Shown one piece after another: positions 10,777 through 24,004 of a stretch of DNA of 64,000 nt; position 1 is the stretch's first letter; each line of letters begins with the position of its first letter. Below the pieces are notes generated by a model. It was not told the DNA's origin, made no database searches, and worked only from the letters and a program-made list of their open reading frames with translations. Source of the DNA: Lasiodiplodia sp. COLG20. Its lineage: Eukaryota; Ascomycota; Dothideomycetes; Botryosphaeriales; Botryosphaeriaceae. The DNA lies in the NCBI GenBank assembly GCA_009801085.1, contig VNWV01000001.1, forward strand, positions 3,720,001 to 3,784,000, read 5' to 3'. Made by a program: the position numbers and the translations under genes.

Positions 10777-13329
10777 ATGGGGAAGAAGAAGTCGAAGAAG
10801 CTGAACCAGCAGCAACGGCAGCAACAGCAACAGCAGCAACAGCCAACGGCCACCGCCGACGGCCTAGCACCACTGCCACTACCCACCACCCAATCAATCG
10901 CCTCGGCGCCGCAAGCGCTTCCTTCCCTCACTCCCGCGCCCAACAATGCCGACCCCGCGGCGCAACATGACGACGGCGCTGCTGCTGCCGACGGCGATGG
11001 CCAGAGCAAGAAGAGCAAGAAAAAGCAGCGCGCCAGAGAGCGCCGGGACGCGAAGAAGCAGCAGCTGTTTCTGAGAAAACAGCAACAGCAGCCAGCGCTA
11101 GCAGAAGGCGAAGGAAGCTTCGGCACGCAAGCCCAACAGCCTGGTTTTACTACGGAGGGGTTTGACGACCACGACGGCGGAGTTGGATTGCGCAGTGACG
11201 ACGAGCCGCCGCGCGACTTCGTGGGGCAGCCGCTGCTAGACGCGCTCGATGAGGCTCCGCAGCAGGGCGGAAGTGAGGCGGAACCGGCGCATGCGGGAGG
11301 TGCGGCGGGAAGGAGGGCTTCGCTGGCGCGGCGGCCCGCGCAGCAGGGTGGTGGCAGTGCTGATGGACCGCCGCCTGGCGCGCCGACGCAGCCTAGGGCG
11401 GCGAGGAATGCCGCTGAGCCTCCGCCGGGCGCGCCGACGGGACCGAAGTCCATGGCGCAGACGCAGCCTCGTGCTCCGAAGAGCTACGCGCACCCGCCGC
11501 AGTATTGGCAGACGCCTGGCGTTTCTGCTGCGGAGGTGAGCTCTCAGGCGGCGTTCGCTTCTTATTCGCAAGCTGCGCCTGGTGACGACAATCCGCACGG
11601 GTACAATGTGCAGAACGCTACCTGGGATTGGAACAACCCGTTTGGCGGGATGACTGCAAATTCGGCGGAAGCTGGTGGTTTGAACGGTGGCGGGTCGAAT
11701 GCTTATACCTCTGACTACCAGACAGATGCAGGTTCAGCACAATGGCCCGGCACGTACGGCGATTACTGGCAGCAACAGCAGTCCTCCTCGCCGCAGCCCT
11801 TCGGTCAAGTTCCTTCCGTCTATGATGCGTACCTGCACCAGCCGATGAGCATCAACTACCAGACCGGCTACTATCCATCCTACCAAGGCTCGAGCGATGG
11901 TGGCATGCGCTACATCCACGGCCACACCAACAGCTTCGCGGCTCCGTTCACGCCTACGGCGTCAGTACAGCACTACTATCAGGGCCACAGCTGGCATGTT
12001 GACAAGCCTTACAGTGCCCCGACGACCCGCGGCTTTTCCACCACGGCGGCCGCACAGAAAAAGAATCCCGCGGCCGCGCAGAAAAACCATACACAACCCC
12101 CGCACCCCAGCCAACGACGCTGGAACGAAAACAGCAGCTATGAAGATGGAGGGGTGCTGGTAAGTACGACGCCAAAGCACTATATCAACGCCATCGCCTC
12201 CATCCAGGGCTACAAAGACGCCAAAAAGGAAGCCATCCAGGCCCAGAGGGACGCCCTCGAGGCCCAGAAAGACCCCCTCCAGTCCCGGGGGGACTTCCTC
12301 CGGGACAACCCGCCGCCGCCGCCGTGGAAGCGGACGAGCAAGTCACCATCTCCCGGCAGTCGATGGAGTAGTCGGGGAAGCAAGGGTCGTGGCTACCTGC
12401 TGCAGCCGAAGCCCACGTTCGAATACCTGACCATCGCCGAGAAGGAGCCCGCGCGGCTCGAGGCGCCGCGGCCGCTGCTCGTCGTCATCGACCTCAACGG
12501 CACGCTCGTGCACCGGCCGCAGCGCAACAAGTCATCGCGCGTCATCCGGCGGCCCTACGTCACGGCCTTCCTCGACTACCTCCTCGCCAACCACCGCGTC
12601 ATGGTGTGGTCGTCGGCGCGGCCGGAAAACGTGGGCCGCATGTGCGCGCAGCTCTTCGCCCCGGCCGACCGCGCGCGCCTCGCGGCCGAGTGGGGCCGCG
12701 ACACGCTGGACCTGACGCCGAAGCAGTACATGGAGAAGGTGCAGGTGTACAAGAAGCTGTCCAAGGTGTGGCGGCAGGCCGACACGGGCAAGTGGCACCC
12801 GCTGCACTCGCGCACGCGCTCGGCCCGCAACGACGACTTCCACACGCAGCGCTTCGGCCAGCACAACACGCTACTCATCGACGACAGCGTGCTCAAGGCC
12901 TCGTCCGAGCCCCACAACCTCGTCTGCGTCGAGGAGTTCGAGGGCCGCCCCGACCAGATGCAGACGGACGTCCTAAGGCAGGTCGTCGCGTACCTCGAGG
13001 AAGCAAAGTGGATGGAAAACGTCAGCGCGTGGAACCGCGCGGGCAGCGCGTTCGTGGCGGACGATCCGCGCTGGCAGTGGTACACTTGGCCCGAGGGCAC
13101 GCGCCCCGAGACTATTCCTGACGGCGTCGTGGTGCCGGGCGACGAGGCGGCGGGGGGTGCGGCGGGCAGCGGGTTCGAGGAGTGGAAGGAGAATTATAGG
13201 AGGGCGCAGGAAGAGAAGATGCAGCAGAGGGAGATGGAGCAGAAGGAAGGAGGGGGCGGCGGCGGCGGCAGAGGGATTTCGGCGATGGAGATGTGGAGGA
13301 GGGGTATGCCGGTTGACTCGCTCGATTGA
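10777..13329 (+). CDS. NIF/FCP1-homology (HAD) phosphatase-domain protein, 850 aa
   Basis: Single-exon gene. I chose the ATG at 10777 (MGKKKSKKLNQQQ) over the in-frame ATG at 10624 because the extra 51 residues look like translated leader; this is a judgement. The first about 560 residues are low complexity: basic start, poly-Gln/Ala, Pro-rich repeats (PPGAPT twice), Tyr/Gln-rich stretch, then a charged RDALEAQKD-type helix. The C-terminal domain (about 565-760) is of the FCP1-homology/NIF family: motif I is DLNGT (D572, N574), motif II VMVWSSARPENV, and the late acidic pair is LLIDDS (D702, D703). Such domains dephosphorylate phosphoproteins, e.g. the RNA polymerase II CTD. Here the second Asp of the DxDx(T/V) signature is Asn, so activity may be altered or lost. 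A Gly-rich tail with a (G)8 run follows. Substrate unknown. Confidence 0.88.
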   Translation: MGKKKSKKLNQQQRQQQQQQQQPTATADGLAPLPLPTTQSIASAPQALPSLTPAPNNADPAAQHDDGAAAADGDGQSKKSKKKQRARERRDAKKQQLFLRKQQQQPALAEGEGSFGTQAQQPGFTTEGFDDHDGGVGLRSDDEPPRDFVGQPLLDALDEAPQQGGSEAEPAHAGGAAGRRASLARRPAQQGGGSADGPPPGAPTQPRAARNAAEPPPGAPTGPKSMAQTQPRAPKSYAHPPQYWQTPGVSAAEVSSQAAFASYSQAAPGDDNPHGYNVQNATWDWNNPFGGMTANSAEAGGLNGGGSNAYTSDYQTDAGSAQWPGTYGDYWQQQQSSSPQPFGQVPSVYDAYLHQPMSINYQTGYYPSYQGSSDGGMRYIHGHTNSFAAPFTPTASVQHYYQGHSWHVDKPYSAPTTRGFSTTAAAQKKNPAAAQKNHTQPPHPSQRRWNENSSYEDGGVLVSTTPKHYINAIASIQGYKDAKKEAIQAQRDALEAQKDPLQSRGDFLRDNPPPPPWKRTSKSPSPGSRWSSRGSKGRGYLLQPKPTFEYLTIAEKEPARLEAPRPLLVVIDLNGTLVHRPQRNKSSRVIRRPYVTAFLDYLLANHRVMVWSSARPENVGRMCAQLFAPADRARLAAEWGRDTLDLTPKQYMEKVQVYKKLSKVWRQADTGKWHPLHSRTRSARNDDFHTQRFGQHNTLLIDDSVLKASSEPHNLVCVEEFEGRPDQMQTDVLRQVVAYLEEAKWMENVSAWNRAGSAFVADDPRWQWYTWPEGTRPETIPDGVVVPGDEAAGGAAGSGFEEWKENYRRAQEEKMQQREMEQKEGGGGGGGRGISAMEMWRRGMPVDSLD

Positions 13330-16300
13330 GAGGGGGGTGGGGGATGATGGCGAGTTGATATGAAAGAACGGGGGAACGATTCTCGTCTATGGATGAGTCC
13401 GCGTTAGGTTTTTGGCCCTTGGCCGGCGGCGTTGTGTCCTCTCTCCCTCCACATTTCCTCTCCTTACCTTCTTGTTTTCTTTTTCTGGGTTTCATCTTTT
13501 TTTTTTTTTGCCTCCCCGCAGCTGCTGCGAGTTAGGTTCCACCCACCGTTTCACAGCGGCGATGAGGCGTCGCTGCTCGATGGTATCGGATGTCCACATC
13601 AAGCGAATGCTTGTTGGGTGTGGTAGCGGTGGTGATAGTTACGATGATGATGATGAATGCAATGCGTACACGCATGCGGATATGCCCGGCTAGCCAGCTG
13701 CCATGCAGGTTTCCGGAAATGGTGGATCATATCAGATGGCTACGGTTTCAATCAAGATAGCCGCTATAGAGATGGGACTTTTGGTCCTTGTCACTTGCAG
13801 TTTATGAGCGTAGACCCTGTTGAGGCTGTGAGTGTGTGCGGTACATCTGGTGCTTGGCGAAGTTGAAGTTGCCTTCTGGGCGTTCGTCTTTTTGAGTAGT
13901 TTGTGTCGACTGTTTGTTTTGGTTGGGTAGTCTGCGTCGCTAGCCTATGTTCATTAATGAGGTTGCGTTGGGTTTGTGTTTGGAGGAGATGGGTTTGGCT
14001 CCGGGAAGGTGTGAAGGGAGGGGGGAGCAACTCTCATACATGGACGAGATATGCTCTCGTAGGTGAGAGTGAGCAGAAGCACAAAACGAAGATGCGGGAG
14101 GGAAGCAAGAATGACAAAACTAATAGCGGAATCGCACACATAACACCTGTATTATTAGTACCCACACAGCCACCCACGCGGTAATATTCTTGACGGGGCC
14201 GGCAATGTGTGTCTACTCCAAGGGCCCCTATAGCTACTAGTTGAAGGACAACAGTCACCGATAAAAACTATATAGCCTTTATAATCCAGATACGAGATAG
14301 AAAACTTCTACAAAGTCGAAATAACCGACACCAGCGGCGTTTAACCATGATTGTGGTCTGCGAGGGGAGCATTGCAGGGGGGAAAGAAGAGTCTCTAAGC
14401 TCTTGATCCATAGCATCAGTTGCTTTGTAACCCAATGGCTGGGCTCGGCTCAAGCCTGCTTTTCTATCGTGGAAGATGAGGTGTTGCAAGCCTCGTTGTT
14501 TGGATTGGACAAAGACTGCGGAAGTAATAGTACTTGTTGTCGTTCAGATGTTGCCGATCCTTTCCCAATGCAGCATTCGGATTATCCGACCTTCTACCAC
14601 ATGTACAGCCCCACTTTTAATGCTTATAGACAGTGTCTTCAGCCTCGTAGGAGCCAATGCATTCAACATAGTTGACGGGGTGGTTCATCTATCAGCGAGA
14701 ACCTGCGACGAAGGTCATCCCTTTTCTCGGAGGTATTCCACGCGCCTCAAGTTGAGTCTGTCATTGATCAACGCACCATCTAGTCAAACACGACACATCT
14801 TCAAACATTTTAACTTTCGGCAGCAGGCTCTATAAATATCTTCGTATCTCGGACAGAAAGGCGATTGGAACGAGAGCCTGCCAGCATGACATTCAAATCT
14901 ACAATTCCTCGCAGCGATAAGACAGAGAGCACTGGAAAACGAGGTCAGGGTGTCTTTCCTGCCCTATCTCACGAACTAGGCTCGTGTACCATCTTTCTTG
15001 CCCTCATGCACACTCCCATGCATGAAATCGCTGCACTCCACCCATGCAGACAGAAACTCAACACCGCCAAGATGACAGCGATAGCGGGGCACACATCCAC
15101 CAACGCATCGATAACGAAAAACCCACCCAACCACCATCCCATGAACACGAACAACTGAAACGGAGCCCGCATCAATCAGGCACCCAGCACCAGCGCCAAC
15201 GAAGCCAATTGCCCCCAATCGTCGATGCAGCTACACGTCAACCTTGATGGATGGTTGCGTCACAGCCGGCTAGCCAGCATCACTAACCCAACCCCACTTC
15301 CCCAAACCAGGCCAATCGCACGACCTTACCACAAACGGGTTCGCAATACCGTATACGCATCGATACAGCGTACCCCACAGCGCCCCCTTTATCCGACCCA
15401 GTTAAGTAACTTGTACATGGTTCATATTTTACCGTACGCAGATTGCTGCTCCAGGACAAAGCACGTCATATCGCATCGGAACCGTGACAAACGGAAATCC
15501 TACGATCGGGACGACGGGCCATGATGAGGGTCTAGAATTGGTCCAAAGGAGAAGGCCAGATCCACAAAAGCGAGGATGCTTCTCGTCTGTGGTACGTACA
15601 TTTACCCCGCGAACCCCGCGTTGACCCGAAGGGAAGCGTCCGCCCGGGTCACCCCGGAGCAAAGGACGGGACGACCTCGGTTGTTGGGTACGTGCCTCCT
15701 ACTTGGGCCGCGGAAGGATTTGAAAGATTGTTCCCCTTTCGAACGAAAAGCCTCGTCTATTGTTCGGATTGATTCCGTCGTAGCCGAGATTCGAAGATGG
15801 ATGGGAGGAGTTCGAGCACTGGTTGTTTCCTGGTAATAAGCGAACTTGCTTGTTCCTCATTGGCCCATGCATGCGGCCTGTCCAAACAGTCTTCTTCTCC
15901 GTACGGTAGCCTTGGTGCGATGAGTCAGACTGAAGGAGAGGAGGACTCAGGAATGAAAAAGCGCTATTGTCTATAACGGGGGGCAGCTGTCTCTCACTAC
16001 TAACTAACTACTATCATGTCGGGGCAAACATGAGAGAGAAACAAACGCAAATCCAGTAAAAGGAAACCAGTGCCCACAACGATCTACGAGAGCATCAGCA
16101 GCGTCGAAAAAAAAGATTAGCAAACAAAACAGACGAGGACGAACGACGACGACGACCAAGAGGAAGAAGCTCAGCATCAACAAGCAGCCAGCCAGCAAAC
16201 CTCCCCCAAAACCAACGCCTTGCCTTTCCGTGTGTGAAGATGCAGCCTTTGCTTTCCTCTCTCTCTCACCCTACCTACCTGTTCTATCTTTCCCTTTCCC

Positions 16301-16384
16301 TCTCCCTCTCCCTCTCTCTCTCGTCTGCATCAGCCCGTTTCCACGTCGTATACCTACATCCCTTCCACTTACGTCTCAAGCCCC
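13330..16384. other. Intergenic between two convergent genes
   Basis: About 3.1 kb holding the 3' ends of the HAD gene (+) and HDA1 (-). From about 13.9 to 15.9 kb the DNA is more AT-rich than the genes. No open frame with recognisable domains, no tRNA. The pyrimidine tract at 16255-16322 is listed separately. Long poly-T at 13498-13509. Confidence 0.55.
16255..16322 (+). repeat. Pyrimidine (CT/CCCT) low-complexity tract
   Basis: Almost uninterrupted C/T stretch including repeated CCCTCT units at about 16290-16322. On the coding strand of HDA1 this is a GA-rich tract about 65-130 bases past its stop codon, so probably in the 3' UTR. Confidence 0.75.
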
Positions 16385-19300
16385 TCACTCCCCCCTCGAC
16401 CTCTTCCCAGGACTAACACTCCCACCCGCCCTCCTCGTCGGCGTAATCGTAAAGTTACCTAGCGGCGGACCGCGGGGGTGATGGTGCATGCCAGACGGAC
16501 TCCTGACCGTGGGCGTGCTCCGCGGATCCACAGCCGGAGCAGGCAGGCTGGTATGCCTGATATTCCTCCCACTAGTGCTGCCATTCCCATCCGTCATCAT
16601 CATCATCGTCACGTTGCTGCTGGTACTGGTGGGCCCGCTGGTGCTATTGTTGTTGTTGTTGCTGGTCGGAGCGCTAGTGATGGCGCCGTTGCTGTCGAAG
16701 TTGCGGCTGTTGGTCGTGCTAATATGGTGTCGCTTGGCCGGGTTGAGCGCTTCTTCGGCCGCGCGGAGCTTGGCTGCCGTGGCTTGCTCCTCGCGCCACT
16801 CCTCAGTCAGTTGCCACATGATGTCCGTGACTTCTTTGTGGTGTTCTTGGAGCATGTTGGAGAGGTCGTCGTGCTCGGAACGCTGGACGTAGCCGTATTT
16901 CTTGCGGAGCTTGCGCTGGCGGCTGGGGTCCCACGCCGCGTGGCCGTGGGCGACGTAAATGTGAGAGGTCTGAAAGAATTAGAACCGCTAGCCATCGGAA
17001 GCCGAAAAACTTACATTGTAATACCAATCGCCGATATAGTCATCCGTGAGCTTCTTGATAGATTGCAGGCTGTTCTCCGCAATGAAGGCGAAGGTGTGAT
17101 CCGTTTCCTTCGTACAGTCGTCTTCACACAATTAGTTTCCATCGTGGATCTTGAAGGTAAATGTTGACGTACCATTCTCGCCCAGGAGATCTAAAATTCC
17201 AGAATATGCTGCACCAACGCCCATGAAGAATTTGTGTGTGTTTTCGCCGAGCCTGGTTCGGTTAGCACATGACGAGTTTAGGCGATGTAAAACTTACGAG
17301 ATGTAGTTTTCCCATAGATATGTTGCCAATTCGCGCGTAAGAAGACCACGTGCGTCATCGGAATCCGCGTCAGCAAATTCTGGGGAATCCTGCAGAAAGT
17401 CATGAGCACTTATTCCATTTACATGGGGGAATTTCACTCACATTCGGGTCGGTAATGTGTTCTGGGATGTTGACATCAATAACGCCAAATCCGTTCTTCA
17501 CCGCCCACTCTACGTACGTCTTCGTGACATCAGTCTTGATCAGGCATGTCAGTTGGAATCGACTCAGCTGCAAACGAGGGTACCCACGACGAAAATGTTA
17601 TGGAGGTTTAATTTGTTGCTCCGAGGATCAGTAATAGCCGTGGTCTCTGGTGGTTCGTGGAAGATGACGAGAAGAGGGCGCTGTTCCGCAAAGTTATGCC
17701 TTTTTGAAATTAGTAAATGAGGGAAGCAGGGATATGACCGCAAGAGGATCAAGGACAGTCGACGGCACTTCCCAACTGTGCAAGTCTGAGCGAGAAACTT
17801 ACGTTGCCAGGACCTGCTTTTCGAAGCTCTTCGAGATCTTATCGCGCAGGATAAACAGCTCCGTCATCCTGAACTGGTTCCAGAACTCGGTAGCATCCGC
17901 CTGTCTCACAATGTCATGTATCCTCCTCGCATGCAGAGCGTTCGCCACTGCTTTACTGTCGTGCTTCGGATACATGCATTTCCAGTATCTTGATTGGTAT
18001 CTCTTGACGAGCTCCACCGTGCTTAGTCCCAAGGCCGACGGCTCAACATCCTCACCCAAGCGGTCCGGTGGCTCGCCCATCAGCGTTCTTGTGACGGCGA
18101 CTGCAGACTTGGCGATTGACTGGAGGTTGTAGCCACCTTCCAGGCAAACGACTACTTTGCCGTTTGCCAACGACTTGAGCATGTGCGTCATGTGCGCATA
18201 GCACGGGGGAGTGACGAAGCACTTGCCGAGACGATCGCCATCAGCAGCATCGAATCCGGATGCTACGATGACGAGATCCGGATCAAACTCCTGGGCGATG
18301 GGCATAACGATCTGCTGGAACGCATACATGTAATCGCCATCACCCATGCCTTGCGCGCTCCAGGGAATATTGACGTTCATTCCCAGTCCCGGGCCTTCGC
18401 CGCAGTGCGTGTGATCACCGTAGTTGTTACTCGGATAGAAGGTTCCGTTCATGTGGACATGGATGGAGATATACAAAACGTTCGGATCGTTGTAGAAAGC
18501 TCTCTGTACGCCGTTTCCGTGGTGGACATCCCAGTCGAGGATCAAAATCTTGCGGCACTTGTCGGGAAAGTCTTGCTGGCACACCCTGGCAGCCACGCTA
18601 ACGTTGTTGAAAAAGCAAAAGCCTCCAGGCGAATCATGCTCAGCGTGATGGCCTGGAGGTCGGATGACTGCAACTGCATTTCTTACGTGACCCGCGACTA
18701 CTGCGCGAGCTGCTTCAATGGCTCCGCCAGCTGACAAGCTTGCACAAGAGAAGGTTGCCGGATGAAGGTAGACAGAGTCCATGTCGGATGCCATCTCATT
18801 AAGCGTCTCTTGTGAGTACTCTAAGGGGATACATTAGTTGGAAATCTGAGGAGACATAGTCTTCGACTTACCCTGATATGCTTTCACCCGCGCGTAGTGA
18901 TCGCGGGTGTGGACTAAGCATACTTCTTCTTCTGTTGCAGCTCTTGCGTTGATCCGCCAAAGAGAAAAGTCAGAATCGGGAACGTGGTGTGTCGGTGTCT
19001 CTACAAGGCCAGCTTCGGCAAGCTCATTGAATATTTCCATGATCCTCCTGGGATCTTCGGGATGGATGTCATCTTCACTAAGCATTGCATCAAGCGGCTC
19101 AGTGTGAAATCTCATGCGCACATCGTACACGAGGCCAGAGCGTAGTGAGCTGTAGGGCAGCCTTTCATATTTGGGCTTGGGGGCATCGATGACAACCCAG
19201 GCCTTTTGGCGAATGATTGAAGTAGTAGTGGCGTCCATTGCTTCGTCGGAGCTGTCGTCCGAGGAAGGCGGATCAGTCTCGATCATGGGCTCGCCAGCGG

Positions 19301-19484
19301 GCTCGGTGAATGGTCCAAGCGTCGGATCATGGGGCGAAGGAGGTGTCTGCCTCCCATCTCTCAAGACCGACGGGGCATTGAAGATGAGAGAAGGATTGAC
19401 CGTCTCATTCGTGCCATTGGGCGGCTCGTCTGGCCTGAGGGACGAACCGTCGTTGGCGACATAGATGTCGTGATCGAGGTTCAT
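16385..19484 (-). CDS. hda1: Class II histone deacetylase, HDA1 type (899 aa)
   Basis: Zn-dependent lysine deacetylase acting on histones in the nucleus. Eight exons on the minus strand: 19484-18872, 18820-17803, 17699-17588, 17534-17442, 17389-17298, 17252-17173, 17121-17015, 16969-16385; every join is in frame and the introns are 45-103 bp. The HDAC domain (about residues 160-540) shows the RPPGHHAE active-site His pair (H262/H263), DWDVHHGNG with the Zn ligands D302 and H304, the GFDAADGD Asp ligand and GGYN. Exons 3-8 encode an Arb2-type domain (PLLVIFHEPPE, WAVKNGFGVIDVNIP, SHIYVAHGHAAWDP), the usual C-terminal partner module of fungal HDA1. The tail is Ser/Thr/Asn-rich. The start is the ATG at 19484; the residues just upstream in frame have no ATG. 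The donor at 17587 is GTGGGT; I chose the acceptor AAG at 17535 because it restores Arb2 similarity and has a CTGAC branch point. Confidence 0.95.
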
Positions 19485-19512
19485 GGTGAGAGCGGCGCGC
19501 GAGCCCAAGAGT

Positions 19513-19549
19513 GATTATGATGCGGAAGCGAAGTCGGTCATCGAGACAT
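19513..19549 (-). promoter_or_regulatory. Two overlapping short upstream ORFs in the HDA1 leader
   Basis: On the minus strand an ATG at 19549 opens a 3-codon frame stopping at 19538 (ATGTCTCGATGA). Its last bases overlap a second ATG at 19541 that opens an 8-codon frame ending about 28 bases before the HDA1 start. If this DNA is in the mRNA leader, both could dampen translation of HDA1. The transcript start is not known. Confidence 0.4.
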
Positions 19550-20609
19550 CTTTAGCCAGTAAAGATTCTCTTGTGTAGAGTTAGCGGTCTGATGGTGATG
19601 ATCCGGCCGAGAGAATTCCGAGCAAAGAGCAGAGAGGTTGGGGGCAGATGTGAGGAGGGAAAACAGAAAACAGATATACTCACGATAGTTGCCGAGAAGT
19701 GCGCCGATGTCCGACTTGGAAAAGGAGCGAGGAAGGATAGTGCGGGCAGGAGGAGTGTGACGAGAGGGATTGCAGATAAAGAAAAGCTGAGGCAGATTTA
19801 GGCGGTACAGTAGGCGGCCAAGGTGTGTTGACGACTTTGGCGGGTCAGCATATGTTTGTGGTCCGCAATGGGCAAGCCGTGACATAGAAATGGGAAGCTG
19901 CGAGGGAGCGACCACTCAAGCGACAAACGGGAGGGTGATTGCGCACGTGTTGCATATGCAACCCACGCGAGAAACTTGGCACGGAGCATCTCACCTTGGT
20001 TCCTTGAAGCGATAGAAGCGTCAAATCTTCTGTAGAGAGTTTTGGACGTGGGTGGGAGGGCTCGGTGGCGGGTCGGGGATGTAGGTGTTGCATTCGTGGA
20101 GCCGCCAGGTGCAGGTGAGCTTGGGGTCGATCGGTAAAACCACGGCTTCCGTGACCAACCTCATTGGCTTATAAGAATGGTCGCAGTCTTTATGCCTACA
20201 TTTAAAGGCCGTTTCAGGCATGACAATAAAATTCCATATCCATTCAAGTTGTTTTTAGCTTACATATAGCCAGTTCTCTTTTGGCTGCTTTGATCTGCCT
20301 GTTTAAAATACTTGACACCACTGCTGCTCGGAGAAACCTCGCTATATATAAGTATCTACTATGTATTTTCTTGACGCCTTAAGGTTCATGCCTTACTTTC
20401 TAATAAACCAGATCCTTCCGAAGAGCCATGTAAAGTTTACCTCCTCTCTGGTCCATGTTAGAATTTATTACAGCGTAGAATCTTATGGAGAGCTTCGTAT
20501 CGCAGACTATAATTTCTTTGGTCTGGTTACCACTACTCAAGAGAGAAAACGTTGAAGAAGATGAGAGAGAAAAGGCGCAGCTGTGCAGCTTCACTTTACA
20601 GTACTATGC

Positions 20610-20744
20610 CACGAGGGCGGTTCATTTAGCATTACAACAAAATTGGGGAGTTGAAGCTCTTATCCGGATACAATGTAAACAGTGCATTCATGTCCGAATG
20701 GATGCTTAAACTGCCGCTCTATTGCAATACTAGCCTCACCCTAC
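20610..20744. mobile_element. MITE-like element, copy A (degenerate)
   Basis: About 135 bp. It aligns through most of its length with the elements at 24005-24158 and 26381-26528: start GGCGGTTCATTTAGCATTAC, middle TGAAGCTCTTATCCGGATAC and TCATGTCCGAATGGATGCTT, end TATTGCAATACTAGCC. The termini are imperfect inverted repeats. Relative to copy C most differences are C to T or G to A, as expected of RIP. No coding capacity. Confidence 0.6.
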
Positions 20745-21257
20745 TACGGGGCCATCTACACACAACCACCACCACCATCACCATGACAACGTCAATCGAA
20801 CAATCCGGCGATTCGAGCAAACCCATGCTCACAAGCCTATGCTTAATCCTTTTATCCGTTTGCTAGCTACACCGGATGCTCGAGCGCGCCAGCAAACCGT
20901 TTGCTGGGTAGTTCTTGGTGAACGCCGACAGCGAGCAAACAGGCCGGAGGCCCATTCGAAGACTATGAACCACCTCACCTCGCAATTCAGGATATTGCTT
21001 GAGATTATTCGGCCGTCTCCCACTTGAGGTCATGGCCCGTCGCTCGTAGGAACAGCTGTTAGCCACACAACACATTCACATGCATCTGAAACTCAGGTGT
21101 TCGCAAAAAAAAAGTCATCAAGTTTTCCTGTCTATACACTGGGTTCTTCCCGTATCCTCGTCACTGTCATGACGAAGCCATTATGCTTATTTTTCCCCAA
21201 TTCGGAAGACATCGCCTCTTACAGGCGGCTCCGATCGCCGATCTCTTCCCTAGAGAT

Positions 21258-22522
<1,265 letters not shown>

Positions 22523-22548
22523 GGTTGCTAAGGGTTGTTCTGTTGAGC

Positions 22549-22608
22549 CTGACGTCAGCAGCTGTTTGGAAGGCAAAGGACGGCAGGCAAGAAGGCAGAT
22601 GGACTTAC
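22549..22608 (-). promoter_or_regulatory. Probable 5'-UTR intron of GAPDH
   Basis: On the minus strand CAG|GTAAGTCC at 22608 and GCTGACGTCAG ending at 22549 form a 60-bp GT-AG intron with a CTGAC branch-point motif 27 bases before the GAPDH ATG. Leader introns are known for fungal gpd genes (e.g. Aspergillus gpdA). Boundaries read from consensus only. Confidence 0.6.
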
Positions 22609-24004
22609 CTGAGGAGTTTTGGAGAGGTGCTGGGAAGAGTGTTTGGATGGAAGTGCAGAGGAAATTGCTGCGAAGGTGGGCGATAGGAGGGGTATTTGTA
22701 GGGTGCCTGTTGAGAAAAGCGTGGCGGTTGGTGGGGGTGTGAGGGGCAGGTTTACTTTACAAAACGCGTGTATAACGTGATCAAATTTGCGCCTTTTGAT
22801 AGTCTCGCATGCACCATCTCAGCGCATGGCGCGACAAACTCCACGAGAGCTCCCATCGCAGCTCTCAGATGATATCATCCAGGGCCCTGCCGCCTTGCAC
22901 GGCCGGATCGCCTTCGTCCCCCGCATGCTGCCTCGGGACTGGGGCCTGCAGCCAGCCCTTCCCGACTTTGCCCGTCCGACCCCGGATAAAATCGCAGCGG
23001 GCGCGATCAGTGCTTCGTAAAATACAAAACGCTTGGCATACACCACGAAAGATAAAAAGAGCTGCTCCAGGAGTCGCTGCGTAAGGCTGTGAGCGATTTC
23101 GCAGCCCGTATCGCGACCGACCCACCTGCGTTCGAAGCCTCTAGCCTCAGGCAGGCCACTGTCGAATGTCATGTATTGTACCGCTGGTCTGACATAGTAT
23201 GAGAGCCCACTCATCGGCCCGGTAATCTGCTACCCTGCGCATCGTGCGCTCGATGAGTCGAAACATCACCACATCCAGCGCCAAATCCTGTCTCACAAAT
23301 GCGGGCTGAGCCGCAGTAAAGGGCGCAGTGTAACGAGATCCAGTTAGCACATCAGATCACCGCCGCCGCCTTCCACCAAGGTGCAGTGCCGCTCTCGGCA
23401 GGCAGGGTGAGATTCATAATCCTGAGCATTGCCACAGCCCTCATCCATCGCGCCGGAGCATCCGGCCGGTCTGTTGTGACGCTGCGCTGCTGCCGGGGCG
23501 CGGCACAGCGGACGCACCCTCCCGGAGCGGCGGAACGATGCCACTTCACACTGACGTTGAGCGGGCCAAAGGCCTTGTTGGGCCCGCCTTCTAACACACC
23601 AGGAGTCGCCATGGACTTGGCTTTGTTTGAGAGTGCCGCCAGCCGGTGAAGAATGCGTTGGTAGGTTGAGCTTTCTATTGGCATGTTTTTTTTTTTCTTC
23701 ATGCTGCAGATCAATGCTGCACGCCCGCCATATTTTCTTTTGCGAGTCTCGTGCTTATTTTATTATTAATTGCCAGAGGCCGAAACTACTTTCTTACGCA
23801 GCCGCCCAACCTCAATTCGTCCTGTCGCCTCCCTCCGGTGTCGAATTCAGCATTGCGTGGGCTGGCACGCCCCGACGGACGGACTCACCGATGCGATAAG
23901 GAGCGAGATCGTCGGCCGGCGGCGAGTTCCTCAGGATTTTGTTGACCGGAAAGCATGGACAACAGTCAGACTCGGCGTGCAACGAACATCGTACGAATGC
24001 TTAG

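Larger units (their letters stand above)
19485..21257. other. Intergenic: HDA1 upstream region, AT-rich tract and MITE copy A
   Basis: Contains the HDA1 promoter/leader (a possible leader intron donor GTGAGT lies near 19683 on the minus strand), then from about 20160 to 20600 an AT-rich stretch without coding signals, then the inverted-repeat element at 20610-20744, and then the 3' flank of GAPDH. No further gene recognised. Confidence 0.55.
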
